In this document: positions 1-8,360 of the stretch, piece after piece
Numbering within the stretch: position 1 is the stretch's first letter
Layout of the letters: each line of letters opens with the position of its first letter
Source of the DNA: DATBMA01 sp036555105
Lineage (GTDB): Bacteria > Actinomycetota > Acidimicrobiia > Spongiisociales > ZC4RG35
Reading direction: 5' to 3'
DNA: 49,939 bases
Assembly (NCBI GenBank): GCA_036555105.1
Contig: DATBMA010000041.1
Span: forward strand, 1 to 49,939
Program-made: the position numbers and the translations under genes
Notes under the pieces: generated by a model
The model's database searches: none
Told to the model about the DNA's origin: nothing
What the model saw: only the letters and a program-made list of their open reading frames with translations

Positions 1-1
1 G

Positions 2-1741
2 GCCGAGGACCTGACCGACGAGTTGCTCCACTCCCGCTTCTACGGCCCGGCCGCCGAGTTGATGACCGTCCGCGCCTCGCGGGAGAAGGATCCCGAGCTG
101 GCCGCCCTGGCGGCGGCGCTGGCATTGCGGGTGGGCAACCCTCTGGCAGCAGGGAGGGCCGCCCAGGCAGGGGGCCTGTGGAACGGGCCTCTGGGACCGT
201 CGGTGGCGGAGGCGGTCAAGACGACGGAGGGTCACGTCCCCGAGGAGTGGCTGGACGAGTGGAAAGCACAGCCGTACGTCGCCTCGGCCTTCGGGATCGA
301 AGCCACGCCCGAGGCCGAGGACGAACAACTGCTGCGCGAGGAAGTCGACGCTGCCTTCGCCGCGGCGGGTTTGAGCGGGGCCGAGGTCGCATCGCCCGCA
401 CAGCGACGGGCCTCGGGCTTGGTCAGGCGCCGGCCCGCCCCCCGTCGCTGGTTCACCACCATCGCCGCGGCACTGGGAATCGTGGTCCTGGCCGGCGGGG
501 TGGCGTTCGGGGTCACCCAGATGAACCAGCCGGTGACGACGGTCCCGACCGTCACCACTCCTACCACCGTCCCGCTGGCGTTGGAGGAGACGCCGGTCGA
601 GGTGCCGGAGGGAGGAATCAGTGGCACCGCCTCCTATCGGGGCGACCAGGGCAGGACCGGGATCCTGGAAGGCACCGGGGTGAGGACCGCCAGCGGCCGC
701 TACTGGGATCCGGCAGCCCCTGGCACCGACTTCACGGCCGACATGGTCGCCTTCGGGAGGCTCCTCTACATCTCCACCACGGACGACTCGCTGTTCGCCA
801 TCAACCAGGGCAACGGGACGGTCGAATTCTCGATCGCGGCAGAGGACGAGATCACCGCGCCGCCCGCGATAGGCGCCATCGATACCGGGGAGCAATCGGG
901 TGAGCCTTTCCTGGTATTCCCCACCGCCGATGGCTCGGTCTTCGGCTATAGCGCCCTGCGGGCCGGCGGTGCCATCTGGGAAGCTCCGGCGGTTGGAACC
1001 GTGCGAGGGGCGCCTCTCATCGTCGGCACCGCGGTCGTGGTGGCGACCGAAGAGGGAAACGTCATCAGCCTCGACCTTGGCAGCGGCACCGAGTTGTGGC
1101 GCTATCCGGCGGAAGGCCCGGCGGGCGAGTTTCGAGGGGCGGTGGCCCACGCCGATGGGGCGATCTACGCGGTAGATCGGTCGGGGAGCCTGCACGTGAT
1201 CGATCTGGCCACCGGGCAGTCCAGATGCCCGGGCCCGATCGGCCTGATGTCTTCTTCACGCGTCAATCCAATCGTGGCGGACGGAGCCGTATTCGTCGGA
1301 TTGGACGAGCTGCCCGGCATCCAGGTGTCCGACGCCGCCGGCTGTGGAGCCCCTTCCCCCGCCTTCGCCACCAACTACCCATCGGGCGAGCCCGTGTTGC
1401 TGCCGCCCGCCGTCAACGACGGTGTGCTCTACCTCCTCGAGGGCCCGCGGCTGCTGGCGGTGAACCTGGACCCGGCGACCTTCCCGACCCAGAACTACAT
1501 GTGGGATTCACCCTTCCTCGCCGACGGCCCCATCACCACCCCGCCGGTCTTCGCCAACGGCGTGGTCTACGTCGGATCCCAGAACGGCAAGGTATACGCG
1601 GCCGACGCCACCAACGGCCAAGGGCTGTGGGGAGAGGGATTCGACGTCGGGGCCCCGGTCAAAGGCGCGGCCGTCGTGTCCAACGGAGCGGTATTCGTGT
1701 CGACCGCTCGCGGACAGATCTGGGCGATCGCCGGATCCTGA
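2..1741 (+). CDS. Membrane-anchored PQQ-like beta-propeller protein, 5' end outside window
   Basis: The frame is open from the first complete codon (base 2), so the gene probably begins upstream; the TTG at 23 is the first start codon inside the window. The first ~140 residues seen are charged and helical with no family I recognise. A single hydrophobic segment follows (about residues 146-166 counted from 23), then a Thr/Pro/Val linker, then repeated blades with the pattern 'G..V.....DGS/G.V.A.D..TG...W' typical of PQQ-like (BamB/quinoprotein) repeats, for example 'VISLDLGSGTELWRY' and 'KVYAADATNGQGLW'. I infer a cytoplasmic N-terminal part and a propeller exposed outside the membrane. No PQQ-dehydrogenase catalytic motif is visible, so a binding or scaffold role is more likely than an enzyme. 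The next gene starts 10 bases after its stop. Confidence 0.8.
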   Translation, partial: AEDLTDELLHSRFYGPAAELMTVRASREKDPELAALAAALALRVGNPLAAGRAAQAGGLWNGPLGPSVAEAVKTTEGHVPEEWLDEWKAQPYVASAFGIEATPEAEDEQLLREEVDAAFAAAGLSGAEVASPAQRRASGLVRRRPAPRRWFTTIAAALGIVVLAGGVAFGVTQMNQPVTTVPTVTTPTTVPLALEETPVEVPEGGISGTASYRGDQGRTGILEGTGVRTASGRYWDPAAPGTDFTADMVAFGRLLYISTTDDSLFAINQGNGTVEFSIAAEDEITAPPAIGAIDTGEQSGEPFLVFPTADGSVFGYSALRAGGAIWEAPAVGTVRGAPLIVGTAVVVATEEGNVISLDLGSGTELWRYPAEGPAGEFRGAVAHADGAIYAVDRSGSLHVIDLATGQSRCPGPIGLMSSSRVNPIVADGAVFVGLDELPGIQVSDAAGCGAPSPAFATNYPSGEPVLLPPAVNDGVLYLLEGPRLLAVNLDPATFPTQNYMWDSPFLADGPITTPPVFANGVVYVGSQNGKVYAADATNGQGLWGEGFDVGAPVKGAAVVSNGAVFVSTARGQIWAIAGS

Positions 1742-1751
1742 GCCGGCACCG

Positions 1752-2000
1752 GTGGGCGACTTCGAGGGAGACGTCCTCGCGGTGATCCGCCGGCTGCGGC
1801 GCGGCGAGGTCATGACCTACGGTGAGGTGGCGGCCGAGGCCGGCCATCCCGGTGCCGCCAGGGCGGTGGGGAACGTCGTCGCCAGGACGACAGAGGACGT
1901 GCCTTGGTGGAGAGTGGTTGGAGCGGGAGGAAAGCTGGTCTCACCGCATGCCGCCGAGCAGCGCCTCAAGCTGGTCGACGAGGGCGTGCACCTGCCCTGA
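1752..2000 (+). CDS. Alkyltransferase-like protein (ATL), MGMT-fold DNA damage recogniser
   Basis: The 82-residue product has the core of the O6-alkylguanine-DNA alkyltransferase DNA-binding domain: 'GEVMTYGEVAAEAGHPGAARAVGNV' corresponds to the helix-turn-helix with its arginine finger. The active-site motif PCHRV reads P-W-W-R-V (residues 50-54), so the methyl-accepting Cys is replaced by Trp. That replacement defines ATL proteins, which bind O6-alkylguanine and pass the lesion to nucleotide excision repair rather than reversing it. The length is short but normal for bacterial ATLs. GTG at 1752 is the only sensible start. The gene lies between the propeller gene and the phosphopentomutase gene. 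Confidence 0.85.
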   Translation: MGDFEGDVLAVIRRLRRGEVMTYGEVAAEAGHPGAARAVGNVVARTTEDVPWWRVVGAGGKLVSPHAAEQRLKLVDEGVHLP

Positions 2001-2006
2001 CCCCGC

Positions 2007-2012
2007 CATACT
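2007..2012 (+). promoter_or_regulatory. Candidate -10 box (CATACT) of deoB, leaderless spacing
   Basis: CATACT lies 6 bases before the deoB ATG at 2019. No ribosome-binding site is visible between them. The spacing would place the transcript start at or next to the ATG. No clear -35 element was seen. Confidence 0.35.
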
Positions 2013-2018
2013 CAGGTC

Positions 2019-3197
2019 ATGTCCAAGCTGCACCGGGCAGTCGTCGTGATGATCGACTCACTCGGAGTCGGAGCTGCTCCCGACGCATCCGCGTACGGAG
2101 ACGAGGGGGCGGACACCCTGGGGCACACCGCGCTGGCGGTTGGCGGACTGGAGCTGGAGAATCTCTCAGCGGCGGGCCTCGGCAACCTCCACCCCGACAC
2201 CGCCGGCGTCCCCGCCGCTCGCCAGCCCTCCATGGCCTGGGGTCGCATGGCCGAGGCATCGGCAGGCAAGGACTCCACTACCGGCCACTGGGAGATGGCG
2301 GGGCTGATAACCACAGTCCCCCAAGCCACCTTCACCGAAACGGGCTTTCCCGCTGATCTGGTGACGGCGGTCGAGAGCGAGTCAGGGCATCGCTTCATCG
2401 GCAACTACGCCGCCTCCGGCACCCGCATCATCGAAGACCTTGGGCCAGAGCACTTGAGCACCGGCGCACTGATCCTCTACACCTCCGCCGACTCCGTGTT
2501 CCAGATCGCGGCCCACAAGGACGTGGTCCCGCTGGAGGAGCTCTACCGGGTGTGCCGCATCGCCCGCAAGCACTGCGACCCCTTCCACATCGGCCGGGTC
2601 ATCGCCCGACCCTTTGAGGGCAGCCCTGGTTCATTCCATCGCACATACGAGCGCCACGACTTCTCGATGGAACCGACGGGGCCCACTGTGCTCGACCACG
2701 CCAAGGCGGCCGGCCTGCGTACTTTCGGGATTGGCAAGATCGAGGATCTGTTCGCCGGGAGGGGGCTGAGCGGTTCGGTTCATACCGCAGGTGATGCCGA
2801 TGGACTGCAGAAGACGATCGAGGCCCTCTCCGACTCGAGCCCCGGGATCGTGATGACCAACCTGGTCGATCTCGACATGACCTACGGGCATCGGGAGGAT
2901 CCTGCGGGCTACGCCGAGGGGCTGGCGTTGATCGACCTGCATCTGCCTGACCTCGTCGCCGCCCTCGGGCCCGAGGACCTGCTCTTCCTGTCTGCCGACC
3001 ATGGCAACGACCCGACCGATGGCTCAACCGACCACACCCGCGAATACGTCCCGCTGCTGGTGGCCGGGCGCGGCAGCGCCGGAGTGGAACTGGGCACACG
3101 CCAGCAGTTCAGCGACATCGCCGCCACCATTTCGGAAGGACTGGAACTCCCTGCCCCCGACCGCGGGCAGTCGTTCTGGACGGAGGTGTCGGGCTGA
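2019..3197 (+). CDS. deoB: Phosphopentomutase
   Basis: Interconverts (deoxy)ribose-1-phosphate and (deoxy)ribose-5-phosphate, linking nucleoside phosphorolysis to central metabolism in the cytosol. The 392-residue product is full length for the family. It shows the alkaline-phosphatase-superfamily metal site 'MIDSLGVGAAPDA' near the N terminus, the 'KDSTTGHWEM' segment carrying the phospho-threonine, and the C-terminal metal-binding 'SADHGNDPT' and 'DHTREYVPLL'. Its stop overlaps the probable CTG start of the pyrimidine-nucleoside phosphorylase gene, so the two are translationally coupled and make consecutive steps of nucleoside catabolism. Confidence 0.95.
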   Translation: MSKLHRAVVVMIDSLGVGAAPDASAYGDEGADTLGHTALAVGGLELENLSAAGLGNLHPDTAGVPAARQPSMAWGRMAEASAGKDSTTGHWEMAGLITTVPQATFTETGFPADLVTAVESESGHRFIGNYAASGTRIIEDLGPEHLSTGALILYTSADSVFQIAAHKDVVPLEELYRVCRIARKHCDPFHIGRVIARPFEGSPGSFHRTYERHDFSMEPTGPTVLDHAKAAGLRTFGIGKIEDLFAGRGLSGSVHTAGDADGLQKTIEALSDSSPGIVMTNLVDLDMTYGHREDPAGYAEGLALIDLHLPDLVAALGPEDLLFLSADHGNDPTDGSTDHTREYVPLLVAGRGSAGVELGTRQQFSDIAATISEGLELPAPDRGQSFWTEVSG

Positions 3198-4498
3198 ACG
3201 CGGTTGAGCTGATCGAGCGCAAGCGTGATGGCGGGCGGCTGGGTGAGGACGAGATCACCTGGCTGATCCGGTCCTACACCTCAGGCCAGGTTACCGACTA
3301 CCAGATGGCGGCGATGGCGATGGCGGTCTTCTGGCGGGGGCTGGACGAGGCCGAGCTGTCGGCCTGGACCGGAGCCATGCTCCACAGCGGCGAGGTCCTC
3401 GACCTCTCCAAGGTCGATCGCCCCAAGATCGACAAGCACTCGACCGGAGGGGTGGGCGACAAGGTGTCGATCCCGCTCGCTCCGATGGTGGCCGCCTGCG
3501 GGGTGGCGGTCCCGATGATGTCGGGGCGAGGGCTCGGCCACACCGGAGGCACGCTCGACAAGCTCGAGTCGATCGAGGGCTTCACCACCGCCCTCGACCC
3601 TCAGCGCTTCGCATCCGTCCTCGACGAGTGCGGCCTGGTGCTGGCAGGCCAGTCCGAGACCCTGGTGCCGGCCGATCGCAAGCTCTACGCGCTCCGCGAC
3701 GCCACGGGGACGGTTCCCTCAATCCCTCTGATCGCCTCCTCGATCATGTCCAAGAAACTGGCTGAGGACCTGGACGGGCTGGTGCTCGACGTGAAGGTGG
3801 GATCAGGCGCCTTCATGCAGGAGGCCGCCTCCGCCCGTCTCCTGGCCGAGACCATGTGTGGGATCGGCCGGAGTAGGGGTGTGCAGACCGTTGCCTTGGT
3901 GACCGCGATGGATGCCCCGCTCGGGCGAGAGATCGGAAACGCCTCCGAGATCAGGGAGTCGATCGACGTGCTCAGAGGTGAAGGACCATCGGATCTGGTG
4001 GAGGTGACGATGGCGCTAGGGAGCGAGATGCTCCTTCTGGCCGGGGCTGCCTCGAACCTCGAGGAGGCGCGGTCACACCTCGAGCAGACGATCAGGCAGG
4101 GCACCGCCCTCTCCTATTTCGAGCGGGTCGTCGCCGCCCAAGGAGGCGATGCGGACATTGTGGAGCACCCCGAGCGGTTGCCGGTGGCTCCCCTCGGTCA
4201 CGAGGTAACGGCTTCGCATGCGGGCTACGTAACCAGGGCCGACGCCAGACGGCTGGGGGTGGCGGCCATGCGGCTCGGGGCGGGTAGGGAGAGGAAAGAG
4301 GACACCATCGACCACGGGGTGGGACTGACGGTTGACGCCAAGCCGGGTGATCGGGTGGAGGAGGGCGACGTGCTGGCCACGCTGGCGTTCCGTCACCCTG
4401 GCCGGCTTCCCGACGCCCTGCACGTCCTGGACGGGGCGTTCGAGATCGGCCAGGAGCCACCTGGGGTCACCCCTCTGGTGCTGGAGCGAATCGGCTGA
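3194..4498 (+). CDS. deoA: Pyrimidine-nucleoside / thymidine phosphorylase
   Basis: Phosphorolyses thymidine or uridine to base plus sugar-1-phosphate, which DeoB then isomerises. The signature 'DKHSTGGVGDKVSIPLAP' with 'SGRGLGHTGGTLDKLES' forms the phosphate and nucleoside site. The first ATG in frame is at 3305, but that start would delete the conserved N-terminal helix. The frame extends upstream without a stop and reads NAVELIERKRDGGRL, matching the family N terminus. The only usable initiator there is CTG at 3194, which overlaps the deoB stop (CTGA) and sits 7 bases after GGAGG (3182-3186). This gives 434 residues, the usual family length. The choice between thymidine-specific (deoA) and broad pyrimidine (pdp) activity is open. 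Confidence 0.92.
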   Translation: MNAVELIERKRDGGRLGEDEITWLIRSYTSGQVTDYQMAAMAMAVFWRGLDEAELSAWTGAMLHSGEVLDLSKVDRPKIDKHSTGGVGDKVSIPLAPMVAACGVAVPMMSGRGLGHTGGTLDKLESIEGFTTALDPQRFASVLDECGLVLAGQSETLVPADRKLYALRDATGTVPSIPLIASSIMSKKLAEDLDGLVLDVKVGSGAFMQEAASARLLAETMCGIGRSRGVQTVALVTAMDAPLGREIGNASEIRESIDVLRGEGPSDLVEVTMALGSEMLLLAGAASNLEEARSHLEQTIRQGTALSYFERVVAAQGGDADIVEHPERLPVAPLGHEVTASHAGYVTRADARRLGVAAMRLGAGRERKEDTIDHGVGLTVDAKPGDRVEEGDVLATLAFRHPGRLPDALHVLDGAFEIGQEPPGVTPLVLERIG

Positions 4499-4502
4499 GC
4501 CG

Positions 4503-5228
4503 TCAGGGCTTGCGGGCCAGCATGGCGAAGAACGATTGGGTCCCGGCCCCCCCGCCCATTGCCGCCGCTCCGTACATCATCCGGGCCAGCACCTTGTTGA
4601 GCGTCGACAGATGGGCTCGCTTGAACTTCGGCGTCAAGTAGAAGGTCTGCGGTGAGGCAAACCCGGCGCTGGTCATCGCGGCCGCCACCTCCCTCGGGTC
4701 GAGGAAGACCTCGTCATCCGAGTAGAGGCCGATGAACCTCCTCATCACCTTCATCGCCGGCCGGTACCAGGCCCGGCTGTTCGGCTCGAAGCAGAAGATG
4801 AACCCACCCGGCCGCAGCACCTCGAATGCCTCGGCGACGGAGCGCTGGTAGCGGGGCAGGTGGTGGAGACCGGCGAACACGAGGACGGCGTCGAAGCTGG
4901 CCGGTGGGAAGTCAAGCTCCTCGGCGTTGCCGAGCACCGGGATGACAGAGGGCAACCCGGCTTTGAGGGTCTCGAGCAGGGTCGCGCTGATATCCACCCC
5001 CGTGTAGGAGCGGTAGGTGGCCGGCACTGCCCGGGTGAAGGTGCCTGAGCCGATGCAGAGCTCCAGAGCATCTCCCTCGATCCGGGGGATGAGCGCCATT
5101 ACCTCCCGCTTGCTGGCGTCGGTGATCCAGTCGAGGTCCTCGTGCTGTTCCCAATACGTCTTCTCGCGATCGACCGCTGCCGCCTCCTCCGCAGTCGCCG
5201 GTCGCCGCACGTCGGAAATCTCGCTCAT
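4503..5228 (-). CDS. SAM-dependent class I methyltransferase
   Basis: The 241-residue product has the Rossmann methyltransferase fold: motif I 'ALELCIGSGTFTRAV', an acidic end of strand 2 in 'YTGVDIS', and 'FDAVLVFAGLHHLPRYQRSVAEAFEVLRPGG' covering motifs II and III. This pattern belongs to the UbiE/Methyltransf_11 type that acts on small molecules or lipid-linked substrates. It lies downstream of the flavoprotein gene on the same strand with a 20-base gap, in a glycan-related neighbourhood, so methylation of a sugar or lipid carrier is a reasonable guess. It converges on deoA with only 4 bases between the stops and no terminator visible. Confidence 0.8.
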   Translation of the reverse strand: MSEISDVRRPATAEEAAAVDREKTYWEQHEDLDWITDASKREVMALIPRIEGDALELCIGSGTFTRAVPATYRSYTGVDISATLLETLKAGLPSVIPVLGNAEELDFPPASFDAVLVFAGLHHLPRYQRSVAEAFEVLRPGGFIFCFEPNSRAWYRPAMKVMRRFIGLYSDDEVFLDPREVAAAMTSAGFASPQTFYLTPKFKRAHLSTLNKVLARMMYGAAAMGGGAGTQSFFAMLARKP

Positions 5229-5248
5229 CTTCTCTCCTCGGCTCGAGG

Positions 5249-6598
5249 TCAGGCAGCAGGCTCGACGACCTGCCGGCCCGCCAGATAGGCGGCCACTTCG
5301 TCCATCCTCCTCAGCGTCCTCCAGTAGACGTCCTCCATGAGGATGTGGGCGAACTCGCCGTTGCGCCCGACACTGAACAAGCCCTGCAGCGGCAAACCGC
5401 TCTCGAGGCTCACCCGCTCACGTTCGTAGGAGCGGAGATAGATCGGATAGCCGACCGGTGTCTTCAGCACCCGGCAGCCGCGGTAACGCTTGGCCGCAGA
5501 AGGGACGATCCGGGCCAGATGCTCGATGCAGAGCGCGGCAAGATCGTCCTCGTCCATGGTCCAGATCGGGTCATCCGTCTCACAGCCGATGTCGGCGGTG
5601 ATCATCGTCATGCCGTCCGGCGCCAACCATGGCATCGAGAGAGGCGGTTCGGTCAGCCGGAAGAACGGGAAGGTCCGGTCCGGCACCCAGGTGGTCACCT
5701 CTGGCAGGAAAGGCCGGCCTTCGAACTTCAGGTTGACCAAGACGATGGGCCGGTACCTGAACCGGGCCAGATGGCTCAACGCCTCGGAGCCTTCGATCAG
5801 CTTGGGGAGGATGTGGATCGGGGCGGTGCTGATGACAGCTGCGGCCTCCTCCAACACCCCGTTCACCCTCACTCCCACCACCCTCTCATGTTCCACCACG
5901 ATCGCCTGCACCGGCGATCGCAGGGATACATCGAGGCCTTCCGCCAAGGGCTCGCAGAGGGTGGACACGCCACCCTCCGGATACACATGCCACACACCGG
6001 CATGCTCTGGCATCTCCCGCGAGAAGCCGTTGGCCACCGCCCTGCCGGACATCCGGCTTGCCATCTTCAGCTTGACGACATGCCATGTCCCCCGGTCCAC
6101 CTGGGGCGGGATGACGGAGGGGGCAAGTTCCTCCGCGGCTGCCCCCGACCATGCCTCCAGAAGCGGGATCGCCACCTCTTCGGCCAGGCTGGCCCCGTAG
6201 CTGGCCCGATACCACTCAGCCGCCGATGCCGGGTCCTGCCCACTGCGGGGCCGGATCCGGGCGGCGAGCCCGCTGAAGGCGAAGCGCGGGGACCGCAGCA
6301 GGCCAAGGGGGAAGCTGTAGGTCTTGCCGTCGAGCCACACGGTCTCCCCGAAGTGCTCGACCGTCCGGCAGCGTTCGAGGACGCCCACCGCCTCGGCGAA
6401 CCGATTGGTGACGAAGTGAGCGCCGAAGTCGTACGTGAAGCCTTCGTCGTCACGGAAGCTCCGGCCAAGGCCGGCGATCTGCTCACCCGCCTCGAAGACC
6501 CGTACCCCGATTCCCCGCCGGTTCAAATCGTGTGCGGCCGTCAGGCCGCCAATCCCTGCGCCGACGACCGCTACCGGCGGCTCACCCAATCCCGCCAT
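5249..6598 (-). CDS. FAD-dependent oxidoreductase, UDP-galactopyranose mutase / protoporphyrinogen oxidase-like
   Basis: The N terminus carries a dinucleotide-binding motif 'VAVVGAGIGGLTAAHDL' followed by the acidic strand end 'VRVFEAGEQIAGLGRSF' and 'YDFGAHFV', typical of the amine-oxidase/UGM-like flavoprotein superfamily. I chose ATG at 6598 (449 residues), just before the flavin motif and 11 bases after GGAGG. A GTG at 6640 would add 14 unremarkable residues. With a methyltransferase after it and a membrane glycosyltransferase before it on the same strand, a role in glycan or lipid-carrier modification fits. The exact substrate cannot be read from the sequence. Confidence 0.75.
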   Translation of the reverse strand: MAGLGEPPVAVVGAGIGGLTAAHDLNRRGIGVRVFEAGEQIAGLGRSFRDDEGFTYDFGAHFVTNRFAEAVGVLERCRTVEHFGETVWLDGKTYSFPLGLLRSPRFAFSGLAARIRPRSGQDPASAAEWYRASYGASLAEEVAIPLLEAWSGAAAEELAPSVIPPQVDRGTWHVVKLKMASRMSGRAVANGFSREMPEHAGVWHVYPEGGVSTLCEPLAEGLDVSLRSPVQAIVVEHERVVGVRVNGVLEEAAAVISTAPIHILPKLIEGSEALSHLARFRYRPIVLVNLKFEGRPFLPEVTTWVPDRTFPFFRLTEPPLSMPWLAPDGMTMITADIGCETDDPIWTMDEDDLAALCIEHLARIVPSAAKRYRGCRVLKTPVGYPIYLRSYERERVSLESGLPLQGLFSVGRNGEFAHILMEDVYWRTLRRMDEVAAYLAGRQVVEPAA

Positions 6599-6774
6599 TC
6601 GTATGAAATCCTCCCACTCGCTCCAAGAGAGCGCCCCCACAGGCGCGTGCTCAACCTACGGCATGTCCTCGCGGTTGGATATGGGACTCCCTTCCCATTG
6701 CCTGGCCGGATAAGTCGACCACGAGGCCGGCGAAAGACAAGGGGGATTGTGCGAACGCATGCCCGGCGCGGGGC

Positions 6775-8259
6775 TCAACCCTCCGGGCCGAAGACGTAGA
6801 TCGTGATGCCGGACAGATCCTGCATCTGCTCCTGGGGGCGGAGCCTTCCCAGGATGATGGGAGCCTCCCCTTCTGTGTCGTGGATCGGGGTATGGGAGCG
6901 GACCAGCAACACCCGCTCGACGCCACGGGTCAGCTCGCCGAGCCGGGGGATGTCGGCATCGGCCACGGGCAGCAGGGTGGGCCCCACCCCCTGGGGCTCG
7001 TAGTAGAGCTCGAAGGGGAGGATGCCGTCTGCGTAGATGAAGACCACAACGTCGTCCGGGCCCGCCTCCGCCTCGACGAATGCCGCCGCCTGATCCCAAG
7101 GATCGTTGTCGCCATAGATCGAGTAGTACATCCCCCCAACCGCCAGCAACCCGATCAACGAGGCGGCGATCAGCCAGCGCATGCGGCCTTCCCACGACAT
7201 CGCCCCCGCAGCCAGCAGTGCCAGCGCCAGCACCCCGGCCGGCACCAGGGTCCGGCCCAGCACCAGCGGCCCGACCAGCAGTGTGAGCACGATCGGGACT
7301 CCCACCCCCAGGGCCAGCTCTCCAAGAGCGACGGCCTTCGGCTCCCTGGCCAGGCTGCCGATCCCCCGGATCCCGATGTAGAGGAGGATCAGCCCGAGGA
7401 CGACGCTGAGGACTTGAGAGGCGGCGGTGGTGCGAAGGAGTGCGGAGACTCCGGTGGCCACGGTGGTGAAGAGATTCCGGGCGATGTCGAGCGGGTGCGG
7501 GTCCTCGAAGGCTGACGGCGCCAACCGCAGATAGCTGGCGAACTGGCCGGGCAGGGCCGGGATCCAGGTCGCCCACAGCGCCAGCACGACACCCTGCGCG
7601 ATCCACCATCGCCGCATGAACGGAGACATGAGCTCCCGGCGATATATCCATACGGGGGCCACCACCAGTCCGGCGACGTAGAACACGCCGTAGGCATGGG
7701 TGAGCAGAGCTGCTGCGGAGCCCGCCACCAGCCCCGCCCACACCCACCACCTGCCTCCCTTGGCCCTCATCAGCTGGACGGTGCCGGCGGTGGCAACGGT
7801 GACCGCCAGCGCGAGCAGGCCGTACATGCGAGCGGTTTGAGCGTGGTCTATCTGAAGGGCCGCCAGGGCCACCAGCCCGGCAGCCAGCAAGCCAGTCGCC
7901 TTCGAGCGCAACTGGGCCCCCAGCCAGTAGGTGGCAGGGATCAGCGTCACTCCGAAGAGGACCGAGAGCGACCTGACCGCTGCCTCGGCGTCCCCGAATG
8001 CCAGGCGCCATGCGCGCAAGGCGACGAAGTAGAGCGGTGGGTCGACCGGTGCCGCCGGGTTGGTCCACGACCAAATCGATGAGATCGGCTGATCCGTGAT
8101 CTGGAGCGAGTACGCCTCGTCGAGCCAGAACGGCCGTTGGCCGAGCCGGTAGAGCCTCAGAGCCAGAGCTCCCAAGGTGATGAGCAGCAGCCACCAGAGT
8201 GCGTTCCGGGGTGAATCGGCGGACTCGATGGTGGCCTCAGGCTGGGTGGTGGAGACCAC
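6775..8259 (-). CDS. Membrane glycosyltransferase, GT39/ArnT-like (PMT superfamily)
   Basis: The 494-residue product has a first transmembrane helix (residues 21-37), followed by 'RPFWLDEAYS' in which the Asp47-Glu48 pair in the first periplasmic loop is the catalytic signature of GT-C enzymes using polyprenyl-phosphate sugars. About ten further hydrophobic segments follow, then a soluble C-terminal tail. I infer transfer of a lipid-linked sugar to protein or glycan on the outer face of the membrane. It is divergent from the amino-sugar genes starting at 8361 and is followed on its own strand by the flavoprotein and methyltransferase genes. Confidence 0.82.
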   Translation of the reverse strand: MVSTTQPEATIESADSPRNALWWLLLITLGALALRLYRLGQRPFWLDEAYSLQITDQPISSIWSWTNPAAPVDPPLYFVALRAWRLAFGDAEAAVRSLSVLFGVTLIPATYWLGAQLRSKATGLLAAGLVALAALQIDHAQTARMYGLLALAVTVATAGTVQLMRAKGGRWWVWAGLVAGSAAALLTHAYGVFYVAGLVVAPVWIYRRELMSPFMRRWWIAQGVVLALWATWIPALPGQFASYLRLAPSAFEDPHPLDIARNLFTTVATGVSALLRTTAASQVLSVVLGLILLYIGIRGIGSLAREPKAVALGELALGVGVPIVLTLLVGPLVLGRTLVPAGVLALALLAAGAMSWEGRMRWLIAASLIGLLAVGGMYYSIYGDNDPWDQAAAFVEAEAGPDDVVVFIYADGILPFELYYEPQGVGPTLLPVADADIPRLGELTRGVERVLLVRSHTPIHDTEGEAPIILGRLRPQEQMQDLSGITIYVFGPEG

Positions 8260-8304
8260 TGGTAGTTCTATCGAATCACTATTGGCAGAACTGCAGTCGC
8301 TGCC

Positions 8305-8334
8305 TTGAAGCAGGCCGACGCCAGAGTCTAGATT
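8305..8334 (+). promoter_or_regulatory. Candidate promoter of the amino-sugar operon
   Basis: TTGAAG (8305-8310) and TAGATT (8329-8334) are separated by 18 bases, a good spacing for a housekeeping sigma factor. GGAGAG (8349-8354) then precedes the ATG at 8361. This lies in the 101-base divergent gap between the glycosyltransferase and aminotransferase genes. Confidence 0.45.
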
Positions 8335-8360
8335 GACGTCGAAACTGCGGAGAGTGGGGT

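Noticed and set aside
5345..6799. Rightward open frame (484 codons) opposite the flavoprotein gene
   Set aside because: The product is low-complexity Arg/Pro/His-rich sequence, while the leftward frame has a clear FAD motif.
6656..8194. Leftward open frame (512 codons) overlapping the membrane glycosyltransferase gene
   Set aside because: It is an Arg/Gly/Pro-rich frame without motifs. The overlapping frame has the DE motif and transmembrane helices.
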